From positions 1-64,000 of the forward strand of contig JARLGZ010000153.1 in the NCBI GenBank assembly GCA_031292515.1: a stretch of 64,000 bases of DNA, given 5' to 3'. This document shows positions 17,402 to 26,175 of the stretch, one piece after another. Made by a program: the position numbers and the translations under genes. The DNA is from Puia sp. Lineage in GTDB: Bacteria; Bacteroidota; Bacteroidia; Chitinophagales; Chitinophagaceae. The first letter of the stretch is position 1. Every line of letters begins with the position of its first letter. The notes below the pieces were generated by a model, which saw nothing but the letters and a program-made list of their open reading frames with translations, was not told the origin of the DNA and made no database searches.

Positions 17402-18748
17402 TCACCCCTTCGGAAAAGGCCGGATAAGGAATATCTGCAGGTAACCCGGTCCTCCCGCATCGCTGCCCGTCTCCACCCGGCGGTTATAGCATAGTGTCTT
17501 CCCATCGTTGGACCAGCTCACGGCCCCCACCGGTCTCTCTTCTTCTTTAAAGCGCGGCGAGACACGAAAACTTTTACCGGTGCCCACTTCCGTAATCCAT
17601 ACGCTGTTATCCGCGGTATAGGCGACGTATCGCCCATCCGGGCTAAAGTTGAAGGGTCCCTGGATGGAAAACGAATGGCTTGTTAGCTGTCTGGGCTTCT
17701 TACCGGCCTCACCCTCACCCGCCAGCGGCGAAATTCCGAACAGCTGTATAAAACCCTGCGCATCCTCCGCCAGGAAACCGATCAGGTTGCCATCCGCGGT
17801 GGATCGCAACCAGTGACGCGGAACAGAACTCACCCCTTTCTCCGTAAAGCTGATACGCCGAACGCGGATGCCTTCCGGCACAGCCGGCCGTGAGGCGGCA
17901 TCATCACTGACAGGCATACCTGCCGCTCTCTCAACGATATCTTCGGGGATGTCCGCCAGGAAAATCTCGGTTTTTAAGCCGCCGCCAGCTTGACGGAGAT
18001 GCCCCTGAAATGCGATGGCACGATATTGAACAGAACCATCTGCCCGCCGGTAGCCATTCTTGCCAACCCAGCATTCATCGAAGGCCTTCTCGATCTCATC
18101 CGTTCCCGGAACCGGGTTTTCAGTGACATTGGCGATCAGCAAGGCGAACAATTCACCGCTGTTATTTTCCAGACCTGCATCCTCTTTTACGATCACCCGC
18201 TTACCGGGAGCCATCACACCGATTGTCCGAAGATCCCTCACCGGCTCCCCTGCTTTTTCCAGCTGCTCCAGCAAATAGTCGTTATAGGTGAAGCTGATCC
18301 ACTGACCGTCTCCGCTCCAGGAATGCGCGTGCGTGCCGCCCCGTAAAACACCCGGAAGATAAGGCGGATCGATAGACCGGGCATCCATAAACACCGGCTT
18401 GAAAGGCGAGCGGGTATCGATCGCAACGCCCGTCCGGCGAGTAAACGAATAAGGCCTCGTCTCTCCGGCATTGCGGATGCCATGTATGAACAATACCCGG
18501 TCCGTGACAGGAGAGAAACTGGCCGCTCCGACACCCGGGCCAAAAGGCCCCTGGTTGAGGGTTTTATACAAGGACACGATCCGGCCATCCCGGGTATTGA
18601 CCATGGCGATCTCTCCCGCGCTGATGATACCACCGTCTTCATTACGGCTATCATACACGATCCACTGGTCGTCCCGGGAAAAACACTGCGTGGAATTGAG
18701 ACAATGCCCCGCAGGATCGTTTGTTAACCGGATCTCTTTATAATCCAA
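17402..18748 (-). CDS. DUF3748 beta-propeller protein (YidR-like)
   Basis: A 448-residue protein with TolB-like propeller blades (CFSRDDQWIVYDSRNEDGG, AASFSPVTDRVLFIHG, HSWSGDGQWISFTYN, FNFSPDGRYVAYTADN, AVSWSNDGKTLCYNRR). The order and the opening (IRLTNDPAGHCLNSTQCFS) match the DUF3748 family, represented by Escherichia coli YidR, whose role is unknown. No signal peptide is visible. The only plausible start is TTG at 18748: a stop occurs in frame about 14 codons upstream with no ATG between. It sits 37 bp after the symporter gene, so it is likely part of the same transcript. Confidence 0.8.
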   Translation of the reverse strand: MDYKEIRLTNDPAGHCLNSTQCFSRDDQWIVYDSRNEDGGIISAGEIAMVNTRDGRIVSLYKTLNQGPFGPGVGAASFSPVTDRVLFIHGIRNAGETRPYSFTRRTGVAIDTRSPFKPVFMDARSIDPPYLPGVLRGGTHAHSWSGDGQWISFTYNDYLLEQLEKAGEPVRDLRTIGVMAPGKRVIVKEDAGLENNSGELFALLIANVTENPVPGTDEIEKAFDECWVGKNGYRRADGSVQYRAIAFQGHLRQAGGGLKTEIFLADIPEDIVERAAGMPVSDDAASRPAVPEGIRVRRISFTEKGVSSVPRHWLRSTADGNLIGFLAEDAQGFIQLFGISPLAGEGEAGKKPRQLTSHSFSIQGPFNFSPDGRYVAYTADNSVWITEVGTGKSFRVSPRFKEEERPVGAVSWSNDGKTLCYNRRVETGSDAGGPGYLQIFLIRPFPKG

Positions 18749-18785
18749 CTGAACTTCTTTATATTCCAGGCAAAACTTTTTCTAT

Positions 18786-20360
18786 TTAGAGTGAACCGGC
18801 CGGACGGCTACTCACTTTTCTAAACTTTGTGAAAAGCACCCCGACCCCGAATATCGCCAGCGACCCGATCACGATGATCATATTCTTATGGAACGGGCTC
18901 TTCAGCCAGTCATATTTAGCAGGAAGCTGGCCCGAAAAGGTCATCCAGAAAATGACAAGCACCCCCACCGTCGCCGCGATGATAGCCGCACGGTTCCCCG
19001 TCTGCCTGCTAAGGATCCCCAGCAAAAATATGCCCAGCATCCCCGCGGCAAAAATCCCCGAGAGTTCCCACCACATATCCAGGATACCGCTGGAGCCCGT
19101 CATGGCGACACCCGTGATCATACCCAGCAGGCCAAACGACACCGTACCGATATACAGGACACGAAGCCGTTGTTTTTCAGAAGCCTGTTTGTTGAAATAC
19201 CTTCGATAAATGTCTTCAGAAAATACCGTCGCGGACGCATTCATGCCACTGCTGATCGTACTCATCGCAGCCGACATGATAGCCGCAATAATCAACCCGG
19301 ACAAACCCGCCGGGATATGTGTCACGATGAAATTCGGCATCACCTTATCCCCATAGTCGGCAGGTCGAAGCGTAGCTGCAAGCTGGCTTATCTGCGTACC
19401 GGCCGCGCCGGCAGGCAGCCGCTCCCTCGCCACCTGCTCCTTAACGACCGCCAGCAGATCCGGGTTCACGCTATAATAAGAGAACAGGCAGGTCCCGATA
19501 AAAAAGAAAAGCAGCGAAGCGGGCACGTACAACCAGACGCAAAGCCACAAAGAGCGCGAGGCCGCCCGGGAGGTCTTGGCCGCATGATAACGCTGCACAT
19601 AGTTCTGGTCCATCCCGAAATTATTCAGGTTAATGAAAAACCCATAAAGCAGGATCACCCAGAATGTCGAATGGGTAAGATCCGGTTTGAAACTTCCGAG
19701 ACTGAATTTGTCCTGTTGATTACCCACCTCGAGTATCCTCGAAAATCCCCCGGGCATATCCTTCACCACGATATAAATGATCAGCATGGCCCCGAATGTC
19801 TTGATAATAGCCTGCACCACTTCGGTCCATATCACCGCCTCGATCCCGCCCATGACCGTATAAAGGATGATACAGAGCCCCACCACGACCATGACCGAAG
19901 TCATCGAAAACCCGGTGAGAGCCTGCAGGCTCAGCGCAATCCCGAAAAATATGGACCCCATCCTCGCCAGCTGGGTCAACAGGAAACAGACAACCGCATA
20001 GGTCCTCGCCCAGGGTCCAAACCTGTGCTCGAGATGCGTATAGGCGGATACCTCCCCCGTCGTACGATAAAAAGAAACAAAATAGCGGGATGCCACCCAG
20101 GCGGCCAGCGGCATGGACAAGCTGAAAACGAAGCCGTTCCAGTTGCCACCGAAAGATTTCCCCGGTACCCCCAGGAAAGTATTGCTGCTCAGGAAAGTAG
20201 CATAAATGGAAACGCCGATCGCCCATCCGGGTATCGTACCCCTGGCGCTGGTGAACTGCTCGGCATCACGCTCCTTGCGGGAGAAATATCCTCCTACCAG
20301 CAGCATACCCGCCAGGTAAGCCGCTATAATTCCAAGATCTAATATGGGCAAGCTATGCAT
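18786..20360 (-). CDS. Sodium:solute symporter (SSS family)
   Basis: A 524-residue inner-membrane protein with about thirteen membrane helices. SSS landmarks include the N-terminal YLAGMLLVGGYFSRKERDAE, the substrate-loop GWAIGVSIYATFLSSNTFLG and the AAIMSAAMSTISSGMNASA segment (Na2-site region). It couples Na+ entry to uptake of a sugar, sialic acid or related solute; the subfamily cannot be fixed from sequence alone. The gene is divergent from a DHDPS/NAL-family lyase and leads the operon containing the DUF3748 protein, the glycosidase-like protein and the aldolase, a context suggesting transport of an acidic or amino sugar. Confidence 0.9.
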   Translation of the reverse strand: MHSLPILDLGIIAAYLAGMLLVGGYFSRKERDAEQFTSARGTIPGWAIGVSIYATFLSSNTFLGVPGKSFGGNWNGFVFSLSMPLAAWVASRYFVSFYRTTGEVSAYTHLEHRFGPWARTYAVVCFLLTQLARMGSIFFGIALSLQALTGFSMTSVMVVVGLCIILYTVMGGIEAVIWTEVVQAIIKTFGAMLIIYIVVKDMPGGFSRILEVGNQQDKFSLGSFKPDLTHSTFWVILLYGFFINLNNFGMDQNYVQRYHAAKTSRAASRSLWLCVWLYVPASLLFFFIGTCLFSYYSVNPDLLAVVKEQVARERLPAGAAGTQISQLAATLRPADYGDKVMPNFIVTHIPAGLSGLIIAAIMSAAMSTISSGMNASATVFSEDIYRRYFNKQASEKQRLRVLYIGTVSFGLLGMITGVAMTGSSGILDMWWELSGIFAAGMLGIFLLGILSRQTGNRAAIIAATVGVLVIFWMTFSGQLPAKYDWLKSPFHKNMIIVIGSLAIFGVGVLFTKFRKVSSRPAGSL

Positions 20361-20576
20361 TCGTCAAATTTTCAAAAGCAATATAGCAAGGGTGAAGAGA
20401 AAATATTTATTCCCGGCTACCAGCAAATCTTAATGATATTATCATAAGAAGAAATTGTGCAGATCATACTGGCTCCGGCCGAAACATTTTTTTTTATTCA
20501 GGAAAGGGTTCATTTGTGTATTTTTTTGATAATTTGTGATCGCTTAATTCCATTCACACACATCTAAACAGTCCAT

Positions 20577-21560
20577 ATGTCTTCCGATAAAAAATTTGTC
20601 CCTGTCATGATTACCCCCTTCGATCTCAAGGCCCAGGTCGATCTGGGGGTAGTTTCACAACTCATTGACTTCTATCTTGCTGCAGGAGTAAAAGGTTTTT
20701 TCGCAAACTGTCTCAGCAGCGAAATGTACAGTATCAGCGAATCCGAGAGACTGGAGCTGACCAAACATATCGTCCGCTATGTAGACGGACGGGTGCCTGT
20801 GGTGGCAACGGGGTCCTTTGGCCTGACCATAGAAGACAAGGCCGAATTTACAAAACGCATCTATAATACAGGGGTCAACGCGGTGATATTGATCACGGGA
20901 CACTACGCCAACGTGGACGACGACGACTCGATCCTGATGAAAAATTTCGAAAAGATGTTCCGGCTCACCGACAATATCCCGCTCGGGACCTATGAATGTC
21001 CGGCCCCCTATAAACGTATATTGTCGCCGGAAGTATTCAAAAGCCTGGTCGATGCCAACCGGCTCATCTACCATAAAGACACATCCATCCTGCCCGAGAA
21101 GATTAAGGCGAAACTCGATATTGTAAAAGCTGCTAAAAGCAAACGGTTCGAATTCTATGACGCGCATAGCCCCAACGCAATGACTTCGCTGCGCGAAGGA
21201 GCCAAGGGCATGTCTTCCATAGCCGGCAACTTCTATCCCGAAATACTGGTGTGGATGTGTGACAACGCTACCGATCCCTCAAAAGCCGCCGACGTGGAAT
21301 GGCTCCAGTCGGAAATCGCCCGGGTCGACCCTCTCGTCCACATCGCATACCCGATGAGCGCAAAATATTTCCTGCGGAAAAGAGGCCTGCCCATACGGAC
21401 TATCAGCCGCGCCCATGCGCTGGAACTGACCCCGGAACAAAAGAAGACCCTGGACCAGATACACGACAGCTTTATGGGGTGGTGCGACAAGCTCGGCATC
21501 AAGCCCGTAAACCCGGCCGAGGCCACCCTGTCCAGCGCCTGGCAGGATCCGGCTATTTAA
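20577..21560 (+). CDS. Dihydrodipicolinate synthase/N-acetylneuraminate lyase family protein
   Basis: A 327-residue class I aldolase. The Schiff-base lysine is in LIYHKDTS (Lys167), the catalytic tyrosine in GTYECPAP (Tyr139), and the pyruvate-carboxylate region is SSEMYSIS near residue 47 in place of the usual GTTGE. That divergence argues against true DapA and for a sugar-acid or sialic-acid-type lyase. It is divergently transcribed from the SSS symporter with a 216-bp shared upstream region, which may hold a common control site. It probably splits a 2-keto-3-deoxy acid into pyruvate and an aldehyde in the cytoplasm. Confidence 0.88.
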   Translation: MSSDKKFVPVMITPFDLKAQVDLGVVSQLIDFYLAAGVKGFFANCLSSEMYSISESERLELTKHIVRYVDGRVPVVATGSFGLTIEDKAEFTKRIYNTGVNAVILITGHYANVDDDDSILMKNFEKMFRLTDNIPLGTYECPAPYKRILSPEVFKSLVDANRLIYHKDTSILPEKIKAKLDIVKAAKSKRFEFYDAHSPNAMTSLREGAKGMSSIAGNFYPEILVWMCDNATDPSKAADVEWLQSEIARVDPLVHIAYPMSAKYFLRKRGLPIRTISRAHALELTPEQKKTLDQIHDSFMGWCDKLGIKPVNPAEATLSSAWQDPAI

Positions 21561-21607
21561 AGAACGGCAACCCGTCCGCTATCGGTACACTGCCGTCCTC
21601 CTTCCTT

Positions 21608-21817
21608 TTATCTGGCGAAAAAGACGCAATGGGGACCGGCAAAGAAATGCGCGGGTTTCATCCTGGTTCCGGCAGAAGGCTTCTTTTTGCCATCCTTGCC
21701 AAAAGCCTTATGGATACGCGCATTGACAGCCTCCGCATGTATATGCACAAAACGCGGAGACGGGGTATCGTCTATGGAATTACCATTGGTGGAATTACTG
21801 TTGATGGATGTTTTCAT
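21608..21817 (-). CDS. Possible small hypothetical protein (69 aa)
   Basis: An open frame with an ATG at 21817 that overlaps the 3' end of the MFS gene by 23 bp. The product is hydrophilic and basic (ARIHKAFGKDGKKKPSAG) with an Asn/Ser-rich start. I do not recognise it. It may be translated from the MFS mRNA, or be a chance frame; the region has no other candidate gene. Confidence 0.3.
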   Translation of the reverse strand: MKTSINSNSTNGNSIDDTPSPRFVHIHAEAVNARIHKAFGKDGKKKPSAGTRMKPAHFFAGPHCVFFAR

Positions 21818-23090
21818 ACTTCGATTTTTTATGTGATTGTTCTATAAAATGGATATGCCCCTGGCCCGTCGCTTGTTCAGCAGCCACCCGCAAGGCATCA
21901 TCCTGTACTTGTTTCTTCTTATTCCAGGCCAGGACCAGGCAAAATAACAGCCCCGTAAAAGCCAGCCCGGCTCCTACATATTCCGGAGAAGTATAGCCAA
22001 AACCCGCCGCGATCGGCAGACCGCCCAGCCAGGCCCCCAGCGCATTCCCCATATTGGCACTCGCCTGTATGCTCGAAGAAGCCAGCATCTCCGATCCCTT
22101 TGCCGCCCGGATCATCAGCATCTGCATGGGAGCGATCACCGCAAACGCGACGGCGCCCGTCACAAATGTCATCACGACGGCGGGAATCTTATAATGAGTG
22201 ACTACCGAGACGATCAATAAAGACAGAATCATCGATACCAGCAATATACCCGTCGTCTTCAGTGGAGAAAACCGGTCTGCAAGCCGGCCACCCACGAAAT
22301 TGCCGGCAGCCATTCCTAAACCGGCAATGATCATGATAAAGGTGATGCTGTTGCTGCTAAAACCGGCTACCGACACCATCAAAGGCGCGATATAGCTGAT
22401 CCAGGCGAAAAGACCACCCGTTCCTATGGCCGAAATACCGATGATCAGCCAGGGTTCCTGCTTTTTAAACACCTTCAGATTATCCGCAAAACCCTTATTG
22501 GCAGAAGCCTTTAACACCGGCATCCAACGTTTAATACTACCTGCCGCCAGCAGGGCGACAAAGGCTATGATCAGGAAGGACAGCCGCCAGCTCAGGTTAT
22601 GCCCGATATAAGTACCGAGGGGAACCCCCACAATATTTGCCAGCGTGAGGCCGGCAAACATCACCGAGACGGCCCTGGCTTCCCGCCCGGGTTCCGCCAG
22701 CCTGCTCGCGACGACTGCGCCCATTCCAAAAAATGCTCCGTGAGGTAATCCCGCAAACAACCTGGCCAGCACCAGCCATTCATAATTGGGCGCCAGCGCG
22801 AACAGGGTATTAAAGACGGCAAAACCCAGCATCAGTGCGATCAGCACTTTTTTCGGCGGAAAATGACCCGCCAGCCCGACAATCAACGGCGCACCGATTA
22901 CCACGCCCAATGCATAGGCGGAGATCAGGTGCCCGGCGGCCGGAATAGACACACCCAGGGATCCGGCCACATCCGGCAACACCCCCATCATCATAAACTC
23001 GGTCATTCCAATACAGAACCCGCCGATCGTCAGCGTGAACAAACTCAACTTCATCGTCGAAAAAACTCCTGTCTTCTTTATTTCTTTCAT
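21795..23090 (-). CDS. MFS transporter, AraJ/drug-exporter type
   Basis: A 431-residue polytopic protein with twelve predicted helices. The opening FTLTIGGFCIGMTEFMMMGV is the DHA1-type motif of AraJ-, PbuE- and YdhP-like exporters, and the loop 2-3 and helix 5 motifs (GLAGHFPPKKVLIALM, ANIVGVPLGTYIG) are present. It probably exports a sugar derivative, nucleoside or drug by proton antiport. ATG at 23090 is used; ATG at 23054 would remove 12 hydrophilic residues and is equally plausible. The C-terminus carries a short hydrophilic tail (HKKSKYENIHQQ). Confidence 0.88.
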   Translation of the reverse strand: MKEIKKTGVFSTMKLSLFTLTIGGFCIGMTEFMMMGVLPDVAGSLGVSIPAAGHLISAYALGVVIGAPLIVGLAGHFPPKKVLIALMLGFAVFNTLFALAPNYEWLVLARLFAGLPHGAFFGMGAVVASRLAEPGREARAVSVMFAGLTLANIVGVPLGTYIGHNLSWRLSFLIIAFVALLAAGSIKRWMPVLKASANKGFADNLKVFKKQEPWLIIGISAIGTGGLFAWISYIAPLMVSVAGFSSNSITFIMIIAGLGMAAGNFVGGRLADRFSPLKTTGILLVSMILSLLIVSVVTHYKIPAVVMTFVTGAVAFAVIAPMQMLMIRAAKGSEMLASSSIQASANMGNALGAWLGGLPIAAGFGYTSPEYVGAGLAFTGLLFCLVLAWNKKKQVQDDALRVAAEQATGQGHIHFIEQSHKKSKYENIHQQ

Positions 23091-23177
23091 ATCGTAAAAA
23101 TTCTATTTTAATGATTCTTTTCCGTAACATTATAAACCCCTTACCAATAAGTCACCACTCACCCCCCAAAAAGCAAA

Positions 23178-23200
23178 TGCCTGCGCGTAGACGGCAGGCA
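23178..23200 (-). terminator. Hairpin terminator on the minus strand
   Basis: TGCCTGC and GCAGGCA form a perfect 7-bp stem with a 9-base loop. On the minus strand the hairpin is followed by TTTGCTTTTT, which suits termination of a transcript coming from the Gfo/Idh/MocA fragment. Confidence 0.55.
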
Positions 23201-23299
23201 ATCTTACAATGGCATCCATAGGTGATCTCTTCTTCTCTCAAATTCTTCTTTCAAATTCCATCTCTGCAGTCACATTCCCATCTCACTGCTCGCCTCTCA

Positions 23300-23602
23300 C
23301 TACACAATCCTTACGTTTTTTCCAGCCCGAAGTACTTCTCCGACCAACGGCAAGTCCGTACGCGACGGCGCAGAAACAATGACCAGGTCGATATCCTCAT
23401 CCTGGATGATCTCCCGCTTATCCTGCACAATCTCAGCCTGCGGATATTGTGAGCGGGCCGATTGGGCCGAATGACCCTCCGGTAACAACACTTTCCTAAG
23501 CTTATAGCCTTTCAGGCTGCTGACCGAACCCAACCGGAATCTCTTTTCCGGAACGCCAAATTCAATCAATCCGATGTTTTTAAACGCTTCCATACTTTTC
23601 AT
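23300..23602 (-). pseudogene. Truncated Gfo/Idh/MocA oxidoreductase fragment
   Basis: The 100-residue frame corresponds to the N-terminal NAD-binding domain of a Gfo/Idh/MocA oxidoreductase: IGLIEFGVPEKRF stands where the family has IGLIGFGVSGKRFH, followed by SSLKGYKLRKV, YPQAEIVQD, DIDLVIVSAPSRTDLPLVGE and LRAGKNV. The second glycine of the dinucleotide motif is lost, and the frame stops at 23300 before the EKP motif and the whole catalytic domain. It still has an ATG and an upstream LacI-type palindrome. I read it as a decaying gene, possibly still transcribed. Confidence 0.65.
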
Positions 23603-23649
23603 TTTTTTATCCCCCCGATACGTTTAACGACACAAAGATACATAAAATT

Positions 23650-23665
23650 GTTTAATCGATTAAAC
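23650..23665. promoter_or_regulatory. Perfect palindromic LacI-family operator
   Basis: GTTTAATCGATTAAAC is a perfect 16-base palindrome with the central CG typical of LacI/PurR-type operators. It lies 47 bp upstream of the Gfo/Idh/MocA fragment start and 230 bp upstream of the divergent LacI gene. Confidence 0.65.
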
Positions 23666-23802
23666 TTCCGTTCTCCTCCCTCCGGATTTAACATTCCGGT
23701 AATTCTGCCGCTGGCAGCTCCTTTAACTCAAATCCTCCTCCTGATCCGTCATTTTGACCGTCTATCATACCCATCTAGGAATCAAACAAATACAGTTTTG
23801 GG

Positions 23803-23818
23803 GTTAAACGATTAAATC
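23803..23818. promoter_or_regulatory. Second LacI-type operator near the lacI-family start
   Basis: GTTAAACGATTAAATC shares the TTAA-CGATTAAA core of the palindrome at 23650. A third related piece, GAACGATTTAAA, lies at about 23835-23846. These are candidate autoregulatory sites for the LacI-family gene starting at 23896. Confidence 0.5.
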
Positions 23819-23895
23819 ATATTTTCGTTAGCTGAACGATTTAAAAACCGGGATTGATTGTCAAAAATGGAAATTCCCCCAAACGAAGTTTGCCA

Positions 23896-24924
23896 ATGAC
23901 CAAGCGTGTTTCCCTAAAAGACATAGCGCAGAAAGTCGGAGTATCCACCGCCCTCGTCTCCTACGTACTCAACAACAAGAAACAGGACAGAATCGGCAAG
24001 GAAGTGGCCCAACGGATCCGAAATACGGCTAAAGAATTGAATTACAGGACCAACCTGATAGCCAGAAGCCTCAAAACCAACAAAACCTTCACCATCGGCC
24101 TCATCGTAGCCGATATCTCCAACCCCTATTTCTCCAGCCTGGCCCGTATCATCGAAGACGAAGCGGACAAATATAATTATACCGTAGTATTCGGAAGTTC
24201 CGACGAAGATGCCCTGAAATCCGGGAAGTTGATAGACGTCTTCCTGAACCGGCATGTCGATGGCCTGATTATCGCGCCCGCCGAAGACACGATCGGACAG
24301 ATCCTCTCCCTTCAGCAACAGGACATCCCCTTCGTACTGATCGACCGGTATTTTCCGGAGTGCAAGACCAACCATGTAGCCCTCGACGACTTCAAAGCCG
24401 CCTACAAAGGAGTAAAACACCTGGCAGACCAGGGATTCAGCAGGATCGGCATGATCACCTACAACAATGGATTATTCAATCTCCTCGAACGGAAAAGAGG
24501 GTGGCTCGCCGCCCTGAAAGACAGTGGGATTGCATTCAAAAAGAACTGGCTCCGCGAAATCGGACCGGGGCCCGTAAAACAGGCTGTCGAGAAAGCCCTC
24601 CAGGAACTCCTGTCCATGCCCCAACCGGTCGATGCCCTGCTATTCGCCTCGAATACTATCGCCTTGCACGCCCTGAAACACATCAACGCCATGGGCATCA
24701 AAGTCCCTCAGGAACTGGCCGTATTGAGCTTTGACGAAACGGAAGCCTTCGACCTCTTCTATGCCCCGCTGACCTATATCAGACAGCCCCTGCAGGAAAT
24801 GGGCCAGGCCGCCACACGGATCCTGCTGGAAAGTATCGGGCGAAATAATAAAATCACGCAGGTGAACCTCGAAGGAGAACTGGTTATCCGACAGTCCACA
24901 TCCCGGAACCCCGGGAAACGCTAA
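23896..24924 (+). CDS. LacI-family transcriptional regulator
   Basis: A 342-residue repressor. The HTH and hinge are clear: RVSLKDIAQKVGVSTALVSY (residues 4-23) then RIRNTAKELNYRTNLIARSL. The periplasmic-binding-like domain follows (FTIGLIVADISNPYFSSLAR, HVDGLIIAPAED, FVLIDRYFP, VLSFDETEAFDLFYAPLT). The ATG at 23896 is preferred to a TTG at 23854 because it matches the usual spacing to the HTH. It likely binds the palindromic sites in its own upstream region and controls the divergent oxidoreductase remnant. Family members respond to sugars or sugar acids; the effector is unknown. Confidence 0.92.
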   Translation: MTKRVSLKDIAQKVGVSTALVSYVLNNKKQDRIGKEVAQRIRNTAKELNYRTNLIARSLKTNKTFTIGLIVADISNPYFSSLARIIEDEADKYNYTVVFGSSDEDALKSGKLIDVFLNRHVDGLIIAPAEDTIGQILSLQQQDIPFVLIDRYFPECKTNHVALDDFKAAYKGVKHLADQGFSRIGMITYNNGLFNLLERKRGWLAALKDSGIAFKKNWLREIGPGPVKQAVEKALQELLSMPQPVDALLFASNTIALHALKHINAMGIKVPQELAVLSFDETEAFDLFYAPLTYIRQPLQEMGQAATRILLESIGRNNKITQVNLEGELVIRQSTSRNPGKR

Positions 24925-25095
24925 ACAGCCCGTATTTTTACGGTCGTATTTTTACGAAGAAGATCGGCTGGTATTACGTTGCAGCCTTCAGGACCTTCTC
25001 TTAATTTTAAGGCGTGGAATCCGGGCTTCAAGGGTTCCCCGTTGTGTTATTGAATGCTAAAATCCAATTTAGAACCCTGCTTAAACAGTACCCCT

Positions 25096-25281
25096 ATGGA
25101 AATCATCCTCAATATTCTCCAAAGCTTTCAATTGGACATGCTCCAGGTCACCGCCACCGGCTTAATCCTCTTCGTCATCGGCTACCGGATAGGTATGCAC
25201 AAAAACAGGAAACTCTATAAAAAGATACACGAACTTGAAAAAGATGTGCTGGACCTGAATGCAGAACTACTCAACAATTAA
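25096..25281 (+). CDS. Small single-span membrane protein with coiled-coil tail
   Basis: A 61-residue product starting at ATG 25096. One hydrophobic helix (about residues 12-32, VTATGLILFVIGYRIGM) is followed by a charged helical tail with heptad-like spacing (LYKKIHELEKDVLDLNAELL). No named family recognised. The compact membrane anchor plus coiled coil argues that it is a real gene, not a chance frame. It is convergent with rfbD. Confidence 0.55.
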   Translation: MEIILNILQSFQLDMLQVTATGLILFVIGYRIGMHKNRKLYKKIHELEKDVLDLNAELLNN

Positions 25282-25308
25282 AGGCATGGACTTGTCTTCC
25301 TCTTCCGT

Positions 25309-26175
25309 TCACCGGTTTTGGGCAATACGCCCCAGACACCTGATAAGACTATCCTTCCAGGCAGGAATGAAAAGACCATAAGTCTCCCGGATCTTTGATT
25401 TATCCAACAGCGAATAATGTGGACGACGGGCGGCCGTAGGATACTGAGAACCCGGTATCGCATTCACCTCACAGGAACTGGCCGTCAGCTCTTTAATAGC
25501 TACGGCAAAATCATACCAGCTGATGGCCCCCTCGTTACTATAATTATAAATACCCGGGATAAATTTCCCGCTGCCAAGAATATGAAGAATGGCGTCCGCC
25601 AGGTCTGCAGCATAAGTGGGAGATCCTATTTGGTCGTTTATCACATTCAAAGAAGGCTTCTCCCCCATCAGCCGGATCATCGTCATGACAAAATTGTTTC
25701 CAAACTCGGAATAGACCCAGGAAGTGCGAAGGATCAGGACCTCTCCATTCTCCCGGAAAGCCAGCTCTTCTCCCAACAGCTTGGAAGCTCCATAGACATT
25801 GATCGGGGCCGTAGGATCGTCTTCCCGCAAAGGAACCGAAGACTCCCCATCAAAGACGTAATCGGTCGAAATATGTATAAACTTTACGCCGGAACCCGCA
25901 CAGATCGCAGCCAGCATCCTTACGCCTTCCGCATTAACCAGGTAAGCCTGCTCCTTGTCGCTCTCGGCCTTGTCTACGGCGGTGTAAGCGGCGCAATTGA
26001 CACAGGCAAACGGTTTTAGCCGCTCGAAATATGGATGGATCTGATCGGGGTGATGAATGGAAAGCTGCTCCCTGGTCAGGAATACAAACTCGAATTGGGG
26101 CCAGGCTCCCGCCATGGCCTGTATCTCCTTGCCCAACTGACCGTTCGCACCCGTAACCAGTATCTTATTGTTCAT
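25309..26175 (-). CDS. rfbD: dTDP-4-dehydrorhamnose reductase
   Basis: A 288-residue SDR of the RmlD type. It begins at ATG 26175 with the NADPH-binding ILVTGANGQLGKEIQ; a longer frame upstream is antisense-derived. Family motifs include NCAAYTAVDKAE, HISTDYVFDG, and the catalytic YGASKLLGE (Tyr-x3-Lys). It reduces dTDP-4-dehydro-L-rhamnose to dTDP-L-rhamnose, the last step of the pathway. The start overlaps the end of rfbC by 11 bp, indicating coupling. It is the last gene of the nucleotide-sugar operon. Confidence 0.95.
   Translation of the reverse strand: MNNKILVTGANGQLGKEIQAMAGAWPQFEFVFLTREQLSIHHPDQIHPYFERLKPFACVNCAAYTAVDKAESDKEQAYLVNAEGVRMLAAICAGSGVKFIHISTDYVFDGESSVPLREDDPTAPINVYGASKLLGEELAFRENGEVLILRTSWVYSEFGNNFVMTMIRLMGEKPSLNVINDQIGSPTYAADLADAILHILGSGKFIPGIYNYSNEGAISWYDFAVAIKELTASSCEVNAIPGSQYPTAARRPHYSLLDKSKIRETYGLFIPAWKDSLIRCLGRIAQNR

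Noticed and set aside
18888-20342. 484-codon open frame on the + strand
   Set aside because: Fully antisense to the sodium symporter gene; composition is Arg/His/Pro-rich without domains, typical of a shadow frame.
20500-20545. Bacteroidota promoter for the DHDPS-family gene
   Set aside because: TTTG and TAATTTG pieces are present, but the spacing and the -7 box do not fit TTTG-N19-TAnnTTTG well enough.
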